Of a stretch of 64,000 bases of DNA, positions 45,134-53,526 are shown piece after piece; positions within the stretch are counted from its first letter, which is position 1; each line of letters opens with the position of its first letter. The DNA is taken from NCBI RefSeq assembly GCF_003938655.1, contig NZ_RJJT01000026.1, positions 1-64,000 on the forward strand, read 5' to 3'. A program made the translations under genes and the position numbers. A model generated the notes under the pieces. That model was not told the origin of the DNA. It made no database searches and saw only the letters and a program-made list of their open reading frames with translations. The stretch is from Rhizobium pisi (lineage in GTDB: Bacteria; Pseudomonadota; Alphaproteobacteria; Rhizobiales; Rhizobiaceae).

Positions 45134-47056
45134 CTATTTGTCCGACTGGACCCAGACGAGCATCTCTCCGGGCGCGCGGTTGTCCCAGAGATGATAGGGT
45201 ACGAAACGCGCCGTGGCGACCTGCCTTTCGGCCGGTGCCTTGCGGTAGAGCGATGTGCCCCAGTTCGACGTCTGCTCGCGCTCGACCTTGAGATCGAGTG
45301 CGACGGCATCGTTGAGGTCCTTCAGCACCGTGGTTTCGGCCATCGGCAGCTCGCGGGGCAAAATGATGGCATTGAGGTCTTCGCCATTGTCCGTCGTCTC
45401 GACGCAATAGACGAGCGGGCCGCGCATCAACGCGACGCGGCCGGCATCCTGGCGCACTTTCGGATTGGCATATTGCGGGCGAAGCGCCAGCGGCAAATAG
45501 AGGGCGACACGGTCACCATCCGCCCACTCACGATCGATCCTCGCATATCCGTTACGGATAGCGGCGCTGAGATCGAGCATTTCTCCGTTGACGCTGAGGG
45601 TTGCGCCCTCCGCCCAGTCCGGAATGCGCAGCGACAGTGCGAATTTCGCCGGCTTTTCCAGTTTGGTCGTGAATGCGACTGCACCATCCCACGGATAGTT
45701 GGTGGTCTGCTCCAGCTCCACTTCGGCGCCGTTGGCAAGCTTCAGCCGAGCGGCGCTTTCGCCATAGAGATGCACCGCGATCTCATCGTCGGAAACGGCG
45801 TACATGTATGAGCCGATTGAGGTCACCAGGCGGGCGATATTCGGCGGGCAGCAGGGGCAATGGTGCCATTTCCAGCGGTGGTGCTTGCCGGCACTTTCGA
45901 GCGGATTGTCATAGAAGAAGGTTTTGCCGTCTGTGGAAAGACCGGGCAGCGCGCCATTGTAGAGCGCCTGCTCCATGATATCGGCATAGCGCCGGTCCGG
46001 CCCGCGCCCGAGCATGCGGCTTGCCCAGAAGACCAGGCCGACGGACGCGCAGGTTTCCGCATAGGCGGTGGCGTTAGGCAGGTCGTAATAATCGGTGAAG
46101 CCTTCATTGGATGCAGCCGGACCGATGCCGCCGGTGATATAAATCTGTTTGGTCGTCAAATCGTCCCAGAGCGTTTCCAGCGCCGCCGTCAGGCTGTCGT
46201 CGTTATATTCGGTGGCGATGTCTGCCATGCCGGAATAGAGGTACATGGCGCGCACCGCATGACCGACGACCTTTGTCTGCTCGCGCACCGGCTGGTGCGC
46301 CTGCGAATATTCGTAGGTCTTCTGATGATACTCGGAGAGCGCGCGGCCGTCGCGCGAGGCCTCCGCCGTGAAGAAATGCGGCTCGGTGCCGCGTTCGTCG
46401 ATGAAGAATTTCGACAGTTCGAGATATTTCTTCTCGCCGGTGACGCGGGCAAGCTTGACTAGCGCGAGTTCAACTTCCTCGTGGCCGCAATAGCCCGGGA
46501 TCTGGCCTTCGCCATGGCCGAAAATCCTGATCATGTAATCGGCATAGCGGCACATGATGTCGAGCAGCTTGCGCTTGCCGGTCGCCTGATAATAGGCGAC
46601 CGCGGCCTCCATCAAATGGCCGGCGCAGTAGAGCTCGTGATGGTCGCGCAGGTTGGTCCAGCGGCGGCTCGGCTCCACGCGCTGGAACCAGGCGTTCAGA
46701 TAGCCGTCCTCGTCCTGCATCCTCTCATACATGTCGATGATCTCGTCGGCGCGCGCCTCCAGCTTCGGATTGGGCCGGCGATAGAGCGAATAGGCGATCG
46801 TCTCGATCGATTTGCCGAGATCGGAATCCCAGAACATCTGCGTCGTCCCGCCCCAAGGCTGAACGGGAATGACGACGCCGGGGCTGGGCTGGCTGACGTC
46901 GATCGCCTTGAGCATGCCGGCCTCGACGCAGCGGTCCAGCAGGGTCTCGGCGGTGGAATTGCAGACGGCATCCTGCCATTTGCCCCAGAATCCGCCGAGT
47001 TCCACATCGGGAACGGCGACAGGGCGGAACTGGCGGTCATTGCTTGGCTTGGTCAT
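45134..47056 (-). CDS. GH127 beta-L-arabinofuranosidase
   Basis: A 640-residue cytoplasmic glycoside hydrolase of family 127 (DUF1680). Family members with the Cys-ligated zinc site release beta-L-arabinofuranose from hydroxyproline-linked arabino-oligosaccharides of plant extensins. The AETCAS motif (acid/base and cysteine ligand region) and CPCCPPNIARL (the paired cysteines, one the proposed nucleophile) are both present, so it should be active. No signal peptide is visible, fitting import by the ABC genes of the same operon followed by intracellular cleavage. Confidence 0.93.
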   Translation of the reverse strand: MTKPSNDRQFRPVAVPDVELGGFWGKWQDAVCNSTAETLLDRCVEAGMLKAIDVSQPSPGVVIPVQPWGGTTQMFWDSDLGKSIETIAYSLYRRPNPKLEARADEIIDMYERMQDEDGYLNAWFQRVEPSRRWTNLRDHHELYCAGHLMEAAVAYYQATGKRKLLDIMCRYADYMIRIFGHGEGQIPGYCGHEEVELALVKLARVTGEKKYLELSKFFIDERGTEPHFFTAEASRDGRALSEYHQKTYEYSQAHQPVREQTKVVGHAVRAMYLYSGMADIATEYNDDSLTAALETLWDDLTTKQIYITGGIGPAASNEGFTDYYDLPNATAYAETCASVGLVFWASRMLGRGPDRRYADIMEQALYNGALPGLSTDGKTFFYDNPLESAGKHHRWKWHHCPCCPPNIARLVTSIGSYMYAVSDDEIAVHLYGESAARLKLANGAEVELEQTTNYPWDGAVAFTTKLEKPAKFALSLRIPDWAEGATLSVNGEMLDLSAAIRNGYARIDREWADGDRVALYLPLALRPQYANPKVRQDAGRVALMRGPLVYCVETTDNGEDLNAIILPRELPMAETTVLKDLNDAVALDLKVEREQTSNWGTSLYRKAPAERQVATARFVPYHLWDNRAPGEMLVWVQSDK

Positions 47057-47077
47057 GGGGCTTCGCTTTCTCTCAGA

Positions 47078-47941
47078 TCATTTCACCGCGCCGGCCATCA
47101 GCCCGCGCATGTAGTAGCGTTGCAGGAGCAGGAAGACGATCAGGCATGGGATCGTCATGACGACGACGCCGGCCTGCACCGCTCCCCAGTTGACGGCGCC
47201 GAGCCGTCCGGCGCGCACCGCCGTCATCAGCACAGGCAGGGTGTATTTCTCATTGCTGGAGAGCAGCACGAGCGCGGCGAGGAACTCGTTCCAGGCATTG
47301 AGGAAGGCAAAGATTGCGACCGTCGCCACGCCGGGAAGCACCAGCGGCAGGAGAACGCGTGCCAGGAGCCTCAGATCGCGCGCGCCGTCGATGCGTGCGG
47401 CCTCTTCGATTTCCTTCGGCACGGCGTCGAAGGCGTTGCGCATCATGAAGACGGAGAAGGGCAATTGCAGCGTCACATAGACGAGCGTCAGCCCGAGCAG
47501 CGAATTGTTGAGGCCGAGCTTTGCGAGGATGATGAAGAGCGGCGTCAGGATCGACTGGAACGGGATCATCAGCGTGGCGATGATCAGCACGAAGAGCGCA
47601 TTCTTCATCGGGAACCGGTACCGTGAGAAACCGTAGCCGGCGAGCAGGCTGACGACCACAGTGAGCACGACCGTAGCGGCGGAAACGAACAGCGAATTGA
47701 TCATGTGCCGCCAGATGCCGGCGCCGAACGTATCGAGCAGCGCATAGGCATCGAAGCTGACGCCCGATGTCGGCCATGGCGGCAGGGGCGGCAGGCTGGC
47801 TTCAGTGCCCCGCCGGAAGGATGCGAGCAGCGTGATCGCGAAGGGGGCGAGGAAGAAGATCGAAATGGCGATGCCGGTGAGATGATAGGCCGACTTCACG
47901 CGGATCGCCTTGCGCGCGCGCCGCTCCCTTGAGGTGCTCAT
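47078..47941 (-). CDS. Sugar ABC transporter permease (MalG type)
   Basis: A 287-residue inner-membrane permease with six transmembrane segments. The EAA loop that docks the ATPase reads EEAARIDGARDLRLLARVLL. Its ATG overlaps the stop of the upstream permease by four bases (47938-47941), and GH127 follows after 21 bases. Substrate is inferred from the operon to be arabinose-containing oligosaccharides. Confidence 0.95.
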   Translation of the reverse strand: MSTSRERRARKAIRVKSAYHLTGIAISIFFLAPFAITLLASFRRGTEASLPPLPPWPTSGVSFDAYALLDTFGAGIWRHMINSLFVSAATVVLTVVVSLLAGYGFSRYRFPMKNALFVLIIATLMIPFQSILTPLFIILAKLGLNNSLLGLTLVYVTLQLPFSVFMMRNAFDAVPKEIEEAARIDGARDLRLLARVLLPLVLPGVATVAIFAFLNAWNEFLAALVLLSSNEKYTLPVLMTAVRAGRLGAVNWGAVQAGVVVMTIPCLIVFLLLQRYYMRGLMAGAVK

Positions 47942-48870
47942 GGACGCTCCTCCCCGACGCGAAGCAGCCAGAGCTGCACGATGCTGATGGCGACGAGGAT
48001 GGCGAGAAGCGCAATCGAGAGCGCCGCGCCATAACCGAGATTGAAGGACACGAAGGACTGGTTGAAGATGTAGTAGACCACCGAGATCATTTTGTTCTGC
48101 GGGCCGCCCGATGTCATGATGTAGAACTGGTCGAAGGCGAGGATCGAACCGGTGACGGAGACGATCAGCGCCAGCGCGATCGTCTTGCGCATCAGCGGCA
48201 GCGTCAGGTGCCGGAAACGCTGCCAGCGGCCGGCGCCGTCGATGCGGGCTGCCTCCGTCAAATCGGACGGAATGGCCTGAAGCCCGGTCAGTAGAATGAT
48301 CATGGTAAAGCCCGCGATCTTCCAGACGACCATCACCACGATTGTCAGAAAAGCGGTGTCGAAGGTCGCAAGCAGATTGGGGCTCTTCTCAACAAGACCG
48401 AGCGCCTTCAGGGCCGGGCCTATGAAACCGCTATCGACATTGGCGAGCCAGACCCAGAGCAGCGAGGCTGTGGCAAGGCCGACGACGACGGGCAGGAAGA
48501 TGATCGTGCGGTAGGCGCTGACGAACTGCCGTTCCTTTTCGACGAAGATCGCCAGCGGAAAGGCGACGGCGAAGATCGCGATCGTGACGATCACGGTATA
48601 ATAGGCCGTGAAATTCAGCGCCGCCATGAAGCGGGTGTCGTTGAACATGCGAAAATAATTGTTGAAACCGATCCAACGCGATGCCCCCATCAGCGGCCAG
48701 TTGTGAAGGCTCATCCATCCCGTGAACAGAACCGGCATCACGAAGAAGACGATCACCAGCGCCATAGCCGGCGCGATGTAGAGAAGGCCGCGCCAATTCG
48801 ATCTGCGTCGTCGCTTGCGTCGAGGCAATAGGGTCGTCGAACCGGAACCGGTCATCGAAACGCTCCGCAT
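47938..48870 (-). CDS. Sugar ABC transporter permease (MalF type)
   Basis: A 310-residue inner-membrane permease with six transmembrane segments and a basic N-terminus (RRKRRRRSNWRG). The EAA loop is TEAARIDGAGRWQRFRHLTL. ATG 48870 is used; an ATG five codons later (48855) is a close alternative. It is translationally coupled to the MalG-type partner and lies 59 bases after the binding-protein gene. Confidence 0.95.
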   Translation of the reverse strand: MRSVSMTGSGSTTLLPRRKRRRRSNWRGLLYIAPAMALVIVFFVMPVLFTGWMSLHNWPLMGASRWIGFNNYFRMFNDTRFMAALNFTAYYTVIVTIAIFAVAFPLAIFVEKERQFVSAYRTIIFLPVVVGLATASLLWVWLANVDSGFIGPALKALGLVEKSPNLLATFDTAFLTIVVMVVWKIAGFTMIILLTGLQAIPSDLTEAARIDGAGRWQRFRHLTLPLMRKTIALALIVSVTGSILAFDQFYIMTSGGPQNKMISVVYYIFNQSFVSFNLGYGAALSIALLAILVAISIVQLWLLRVGEERP

Positions 48871-48929
48871 ATGTCACTTGAAATTGGCCGGGAAGCTGCC
48901 ACCGCTCCCCGGCCGCGGCCTTGGGAGAG

Positions 48930-50168
48930 TTATTGGCCGCTATCGATGATCGATTGCATTTCCGACTGGGCGCTCGAGAATGCGCTGTCGACATCGTCGC
49001 CGAAGATCGCGGCGTTGGTGAAGCTTGCCCAGGGGCCGTTGGCGCTGTTGATCAGGTCGTTGAACTGCAGCGTATATGGCGTCTTGGCGACGCTGATCGC
49101 CTTGAGGCCGATCCGCATACGCGGGTCGAGGCCTTCCAGCACCTTGTCGGCAATATCGCCGCGTGTCGGCAGGCTGCCGTATTTTGCCATGATCTTCTGG
49201 CCATCCATCGAATAGATATATTCGAGGAACTCCTTCACCGCGTCGATCTTCTTCGAGCCCTTGGTGATGACGAAATTGTCGCCGCCGGCAAAGGACGACG
49301 GCTTGCCGTCGACGCCGGGAATGAGCGTCACGCCGAAGTTGATATCGGGATGCTGGGTCACCAACGTTCCGATGGCAAAGGCGCCGAGGCTTTGCTGGCC
49401 GATCTTGCCGTTGGTGAAACTCAGGAAGTTCGCACCATTGTCGCTGGCGGCGCCGGACGGCACGAGGTCCTTCTTGACCATGTTGCGGTAGATATCGACG
49501 GCCTTGCGCATCTGGGGCGTATCGAGTGTCGCCGTCTTGCTGTCGGCCGACAGGATATCGGCGCCCGCACCCCAGACGAGCGGCGTGAAGGTGAAGATCA
49601 TGCAGCCGCCGCAGCCGCCGCCGGAGAAATAAAAGCCGTAGGTGTCATCGCTCAGCGCCCGGATCTTCTGCGCATTGGCGGTAATTTCATCCCAACTCGC
49701 CGGCGCCTTCTCGGGATCGAGACCGGCTTTCTTGTAGAGATCCTTGTTCCAGGCGAAGACCGATGTTTCCACAGAAAGCGGCAGTCCATAAATCCGGTCC
49801 TGATACGTGCCGAGACGAACATGCGATGGCGAAAGCGAGTTGAAATAGGGCAGCGACTTCGCCCAGTCCGTCAGGTCTTCCAGCTGGCCGGCCGCGGCAA
49901 AGGCCGGGTTGTAGATCAGGTCCATCGACAGGGCGTCCGGCGCCTGTCCGCCGGCGATTGCCGTCGCATATTTCTGCACGAGTTCTGAGTACGGCACCTC
50001 CGTCACCACGACCTTGTTGTCGTGACCGGAATTATAGGCCTCGACCACCTTCTTGAAGGAGTCGCCGATTCCCGTACGAACCCACATTTCGACATTCTCG
50101 GCGGCCGACGCGGCCGAAAACAGACACAAGGTAGCGATGCTGGTCGCCGCCAATAGACGCTTGATCAT
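48930..50168 (-). CDS. Extracellular sugar-binding protein
   Basis: A 412-residue family 1 solute-binding protein. The signal peptide is about 23 residues (cleavage near ASAAE), and the mature part has the family lobes, with GQQSLGAFAIGTL and DNFVITKGSKKID as late conserved blocks. Unusually, it carries a GGGCGGC cysteine pair (about residue 182). GGGAGGAG precedes ATG 50168 at good spacing. It is the first transport gene after lacI and delivers substrate to the two permeases. Confidence 0.93.
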   Translation of the reverse strand: MIKRLLAATSIATLCLFSAASAAENVEMWVRTGIGDSFKKVVEAYNSGHDNKVVVTEVPYSELVQKYATAIAGGQAPDALSMDLIYNPAFAAAGQLEDLTDWAKSLPYFNSLSPSHVRLGTYQDRIYGLPLSVETSVFAWNKDLYKKAGLDPEKAPASWDEITANAQKIRALSDDTYGFYFSGGGCGGCMIFTFTPLVWGAGADILSADSKTATLDTPQMRKAVDIYRNMVKKDLVPSGAASDNGANFLSFTNGKIGQQSLGAFAIGTLVTQHPDINFGVTLIPGVDGKPSSFAGGDNFVITKGSKKIDAVKEFLEYIYSMDGQKIMAKYGSLPTRGDIADKVLEGLDPRMRIGLKAISVAKTPYTLQFNDLINSANGPWASFTNAAIFGDDVDSAFSSAQSEMQSIIDSGQ

Positions 50169-50205
50169 GACACTCCTCCCGATACGGCGCATCTCCCTGC
50201 GCCTT

Positions 50206-50233
50206 TGCTCATTCCCTTATGCTCATTCCCTTG
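50206..50233. repeat. 14-bp tandem duplication spanning the lacI stop
   Basis: TGCTCATTCCCTTA and TGCTCATTCCCTTG stand head to tail (13 of 14 identical). The lacI TGA (minus strand, 50223-50225) lies in the second copy. It probably arose by slippage; a regulatory role is not evident. Confidence 0.7.
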
Positions 50234-51245
50234 GGGGCTTACCCCCGCATGACTGCCGGACGATCAGCCGGCAGGGCAATTTCCTCACTCCCGGTTCGAC
50301 GGGCCGGCCTTCCGCGAGCGCAAGTACCGTCAGTCCGGCTTGCCGCCCGAGTTCCTTCAGTTCCATATCCACCGTCGTCAGCGGCGGCCGCGTCTGGGCC
50401 GCGACAATCTCCCAATTGTCGAAGCCGATCACCGAGACGTCCAGCGGCACCTTGATGCCGCGCTCGCGCAACGCATCCACCGCGCCGCGGGCGATCTGGT
50501 CGTTGCCGCAGAAAAGCGCGTCCGGCTTTTCTCCGGGCCTCTTCCAAAGCTCTTCGATCGCTTCATGGCCCCAGCTCTCCGACCAGACGCCGTAGAGCAC
50601 CGGCTCACGGTGACCCGCCACCTGATGATAGGCGCCGGCTCGCTCCCTCACCGAAAAGAAGTCTTCCGGTCCGGTGATATGCGCAATCCGCCGCCGTCCG
50701 ATCTTCACGAGCCATTCGACGGCCAGTCTCGCACCCTGTTCGTCGTCAGACCGGAATGTAACGCTGTTCTGCGTTCCCTCCGTGAAGGCGTAGACCACGG
50801 GCACATGCAAATTCGACAGGTCGACGGGTAGACGCCTGTCCAGGCGTTTGCCCGTCGCGATGATGCCGTCGACCTGCTTGTCCAGCATCGCGTCGACATG
50901 GATCTGCGCGAGATCAGGATCGTCTTCGATGGCGCACAGGAAAACCGAAACCCCATGATCGACGAGAGCGTCGGAAATGCCCGCCATGACAGGCAGCGTG
51001 AAGCGGCCATAGGTGTCGTTCGTCAGCAGCCCGATGGTGAAGCTGCGCTTGCTGAGAAGACCTCTCGCCAGCGCATTCGGCCGATACCCGATTTCGCCGG
51101 CAATCCGCTTCACGCGCTCGCGCGTTTCCGCTCCCATCCGGCCCGTGTCGTTGAGAGCTTTCGACGCCGTCGAAATGCTCACCCCGGCAGCCGACGCCAC
51201 CTCATGGATGGTGATCCTGCCTCTTTTTCCTCCCGATATATTCAG
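50223..51245 (-). CDS. LacI-family transcriptional regulator
   Basis: A 340-residue repressor. The N-terminal helix-turn-helix reads TIHEVASAAGVSISTASKAL, followed by the hinge and the periplasmic-binding-like effector domain (IGLLTNDTYGRFTLPVMAGI). The reading frame is open upstream to a TTG at 51299, but no ribosome-binding site precedes it and one operator would lie inside the gene. The only strong Shine-Dalgarno (AGGAGGAGGAAGG) stands just before CTG at 51245, which gives the usual family length; I choose that start with caution. It heads the GH127 transport operon. Confidence 0.9.
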   Translation of the reverse strand: MNISGGKRGRITIHEVASAAGVSISTASKALNDTGRMGAETRERVKRIAGEIGYRPNALARGLLSKRSFTIGLLTNDTYGRFTLPVMAGISDALVDHGVSVFLCAIEDDPDLAQIHVDAMLDKQVDGIIATGKRLDRRLPVDLSNLHVPVVYAFTEGTQNSVTFRSDDEQGARLAVEWLVKIGRRRIAHITGPEDFFSVRERAGAYHQVAGHREPVLYGVWSESWGHEAIEELWKRPGEKPDALFCGNDQIARGAVDALRERGIKVPLDVSVIGFDNWEIVAAQTRPPLTTVDMELKELGRQAGLTVLALAEGRPVEPGVRKLPCRLIVRQSCGGKPPRE

Positions 51246-51268
51246 ACCTTCCTCCTCCTGAAGTGGCC

Positions 51269-51286
51269 TGAGAAAAGCTTTTACCA
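51269..51286. promoter_or_regulatory. LacI-type operator 1
   Basis: TGAGAAAAGCTTTTACCA contains a perfect AAAAGCTTTT core with partly symmetric flanks, the pattern of LacI-family operators. Its centre is 32 bp from that of operator 2, about three helical turns. It lies 24 bp upstream of the preferred lacI start. Confidence 0.65.
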
Positions 51287-51300
51287 ACTCTTGTGTCAAG

Positions 51301-51318
51301 TGAGAAAAGGTTTTCTCA
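51301..51318. promoter_or_regulatory. LacI-type operator 2
   Basis: TGAGAAAAGGTTTTCTCA has perfect 8-bp arms around a GG centre and shares TGAGAAAAG with operator 1. Together they are positioned to control lacI and the downstream transport genes. A TTGACA on the minus strand (51299-51294) between them could be the -35 box. Confidence 0.7.
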
Positions 51319-51500
51319 GTTCAATTCGGAAATTGGCCGAAGCAGTGCGGCTTGCAGGGAAAGGCGTGGGAAAAGATCGATGCGAAGCAGTCGGAGCGGA
51401 TTGCGATATCGACCCCTCGAACCGGCGCAGGTCTCAATTTGTCAGCGCGGAACGACTTCATCCGGGCGGAGGAAGATTTTCGGGAGCAAAACCAAACGCC

Positions 51501-51527
51501 ATCAGGACCTCCGATGGAGGTCCTGAT
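51501..51527 (-). terminator. hemA terminator-like hairpin
   Basis: A 12-bp perfect stem ATCAGGACCTCC/GGAGGTCCTGAT with a three-base loop, 34 bases beyond the hemA stop on the minus strand. Downstream transcript bases include GTTTGGTTTT, a moderate U-tract. Confidence 0.65.
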
Positions 51528-51560
51528 TCAGGGGTTCAAACCCAAGCGATCATCGAAGGA

Positions 51561-52775
51561 TCAGGCGACGTGCCTTGCAAGGGCGCAGCGCGACCAGAGC
51601 GAATGCAGGGCCTCGACCAGATGGGCGATATCGGCATCGGAATGCAGCGGCGTCGGCGTGATGCGCAGGCGCTCGGTCTTCTTCGGCACGGTGGGATAAT
51701 TGATCGGCTGGACGTAGACGCCGCAATTGTCGAGCAGCAGGTCGGATATCCACTTGCATTTGGCCGCATCGCCGACCAGCACCGGCACGATATGGCTCGG
51801 ATTGGCCATATGCGGAATGCCGTTCTGGTCGAGCAGTGCCCGGAGCTTGCGCACGCGGTCCTGGTGGCGGGCGCGCTCGAACTGGCTGACCTTCAGGTGC
51901 TGGATCGAAGCGACCGCACCAGCGGCCAGCGCCGGCGGCAGCGCGGTGGTGAAGATGAAGCCGGAGGCGAACGAGCGGATGAAATCGCAAAGTGCTGATG
52001 AAGCCGCGATATAGCCGCCCATCACCCCGAAGGCCTTTCCGAGCGTGCCCTCGATGACGGTCAGACGGTCCATCAGCCCCTCGCGTTCGGCAATGCCGCC
52101 GCCGCGCGGGCCATACATGCCGACGCCATGCACTTCATCGAGATAAGTCATCGCGCCGTATTTGTCGGCGAGATCGCAGATCTCCTTGATCGGTGCGATA
52201 TCGCCATCCATCGAATAGACGCTCTCGAAGGCGATCAGCTTCGGCGCCTTTGGATCGGCCGCCTTGAGCTTAGCTTCAAGATCGGCGACGTCATTGTGTT
52301 TCCAGATCACCTTGTCGCATTTGGCGTAACGGATGCCCTCGATCATCGAGGCATGGTTCAGCGCATCGGAGAAGATGATGAGGCCGGGGATTTTCGCGCC
52401 GAGCGTGCCGAGTGCCGCCCAGTTGGACACATAACCCGATGTGAAGATCAGCGCTGATTCCTTGCCGTGCAGGTCGGCAAGCTCACGCTCGAGCATGACA
52501 TGATGGTGGTTGGTGCCAGAAATATTCCGGGTGCCTCCCGCACCCGCGCCACAGTGGTCGATGGCGTTCTTCATCGCCTCAATCACTTTCGGATGCTGAC
52601 CCATGCCGAGATAGTCGTTGGAGCACCAGACCGTGACTTCCTTTTCGCCATCGGCCGTATGGCGCGTCGCGCGCGGAAAATTGCCGCGGTGACGTTCGAG
52701 ATCGGCAAAAACGCGGTAACGGCCCTCAGCATGAAGCCCGTCCAGCTCGTTTTTGAAAAACGCTTCGAAATCCAT
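51561..52775 (-). CDS. hemA: 5-aminolevulinate synthase
   Basis: A 404-residue PLP enzyme that condenses glycine and succinyl-CoA to 5-aminolevulinate, the first step of haem synthesis in alphaproteobacteria (Shemin pathway). [12 protein letters not shown] and [12 protein letters not shown] are family blocks; the PLP lysine lies in [24 protein letters not shown] is the aspartate region. ATG 52775 gives the known start [11 protein letters not shown]; an ATG one codon earlier is in frame. No clear FixK/FNR box is visible upstream. Confidence 0.97.
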   Translation of the reverse strand: MDFEAFFKNELDGLHAEGRYRVFADLERHRGNFPRATRHTADGEKEVTVWCSNDYLGMGQHPKVIEAMKNAIDHCGAGAGGTRNISGTNHHHVMLERELADLHGKESALIFTSGYVSNWAALGTLGAKIPGLIIFSDALNHASMIEGIRYAKCDKVIWKHNDVADLEAKLKAADPKAPKLIAFESVYSMDGDIAPIKEICDLADKYGAMTYLDEVHGVGMYGPRGGGIAEREGLMDRLTVIEGTLGKAFGVMGGYIAASSALCDFIRSFASGFIFTTALPPALAAGAVASIQHLKVSQFERARHQDRVRKLRALLDQNGIPHMANPSHIVPVLVGDAAKCKWISDLLLDNCGVYVQPINYPTVPKKTERLRITPTPLHSDADIAHLVEALHSLWSRCALARHVA

Positions 52776-53099
52776 CATATGCTCCAGTATCACGCGGCCG
52801 TTCTTGCTGACCGAACGTCCGCGCGTCAATCCTTACCCTTTGCTTTAACATCAACTGCGGCAAAAGGCCCAGATTTTTGAATGATTCCAGATAAAAAATA
52901 TGCGCGCCGCGATCAATGAATCTGATCCGGCAGAATGCGGCGGAATTTCCCAAAGATGCGCAAGGCGACGACAGCCGCCTCGCAAAAAATCACTGTAGCG
53001 GATGGACAACCCTTTCTTCCGACATAGTTTTCGGTCTAGCCTGACAAAAAACAATAGGGACGGCCTATGCCCATTGGGCGACAACCCAGGAGAAACGAA
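52776..53099. other. 324-base divergent gap between hemA and the lipoprotein gene
   Basis: It should hold promoters for both genes. I looked for a TTGAT-N4-ATCAA anaerobox and found only an imperfect GATCA...TGATC pair near 52911-52929. No coding signal is visible. Confidence 0.45.
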
Positions 53100-53357
53100 A
53101 TGAAGAAAGCTGTCATACTCGCACTGATCGGCCTGTCGATCGCAAGCTGCACGCCGACCCAGCAGGGCGCAGGCATCGGCGCTGCATCCGGCGCTGTGAT
53201 CGGCGGTGCAGTCACCGGCAACGTTCGTGGTGCCGCCGTCGGCGCCGCTATCGGCGGCGTGTCCGGCGCCCTCATTGGCAGCGTCGCCGAACAGCCCGGC
53301 CAGTGCTACTATCGCGACCGCTACGGCCGCCGCTACATCGATACCTGCCCGCGCTGA
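53100..53357 (+). CDS. Glycine-zipper lipoprotein
   Basis: An 85-residue lipoprotein. The signal sequence ends LSIASC (lipobox). The mature protein is mostly two glycine-zipper segments (GAGIGAASGAVIGGAVTG and GAAVGAAIGGVSGALIGS) in the style of SlyB/YMGG outer-membrane lipoproteins, ending in a Cys/Tyr-rich tail (CYYRDRYGRRYIDTC). CCAGGAGAAACGAA provides a good ribosome-binding site. A strong terminator follows 26 bases after the stop. Confidence 0.88.
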   Translation: MKKAVILALIGLSIASCTPTQQGAGIGAASGAVIGGAVTGNVRGAAVGAAIGGVSGALIGSVAEQPGQCYYRDRYGRRYIDTCPR

Positions 53358-53383
53358 GGGTGGTCGCAAACGGCAAAATCAGG

Positions 53384-53412
53384 AAATCCCGGACACATCT
53401 CCGGGATTTTTT
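53384..53412 (+). terminator. Terminator of the glycine-zipper lipoprotein gene
   Basis: A 9-bp stem AAATCCCGG/CCGGGATTT with an 8-base loop runs directly into a TTTTTT tract, a textbook intrinsic terminator. Confidence 0.88.
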
Positions 53413-53526
53413 GTGCTAAATTAGTGCGTTGGCAATTTAAAATGGTACACCCCGCGCGATTTTGCCGCTAAGCTGTTCACGGCTGGGCAACGAAGCTTCA
53501 TTGTAGGCGTAAACCAAAAGCGGCGG

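Noticed and set aside
52900-52935. FixK/FNR anaerobox upstream of hemA
   Set aside because: GATCA and TGATC are present, but spacing and flanks do not match TTGAT-N4-ATCAA.
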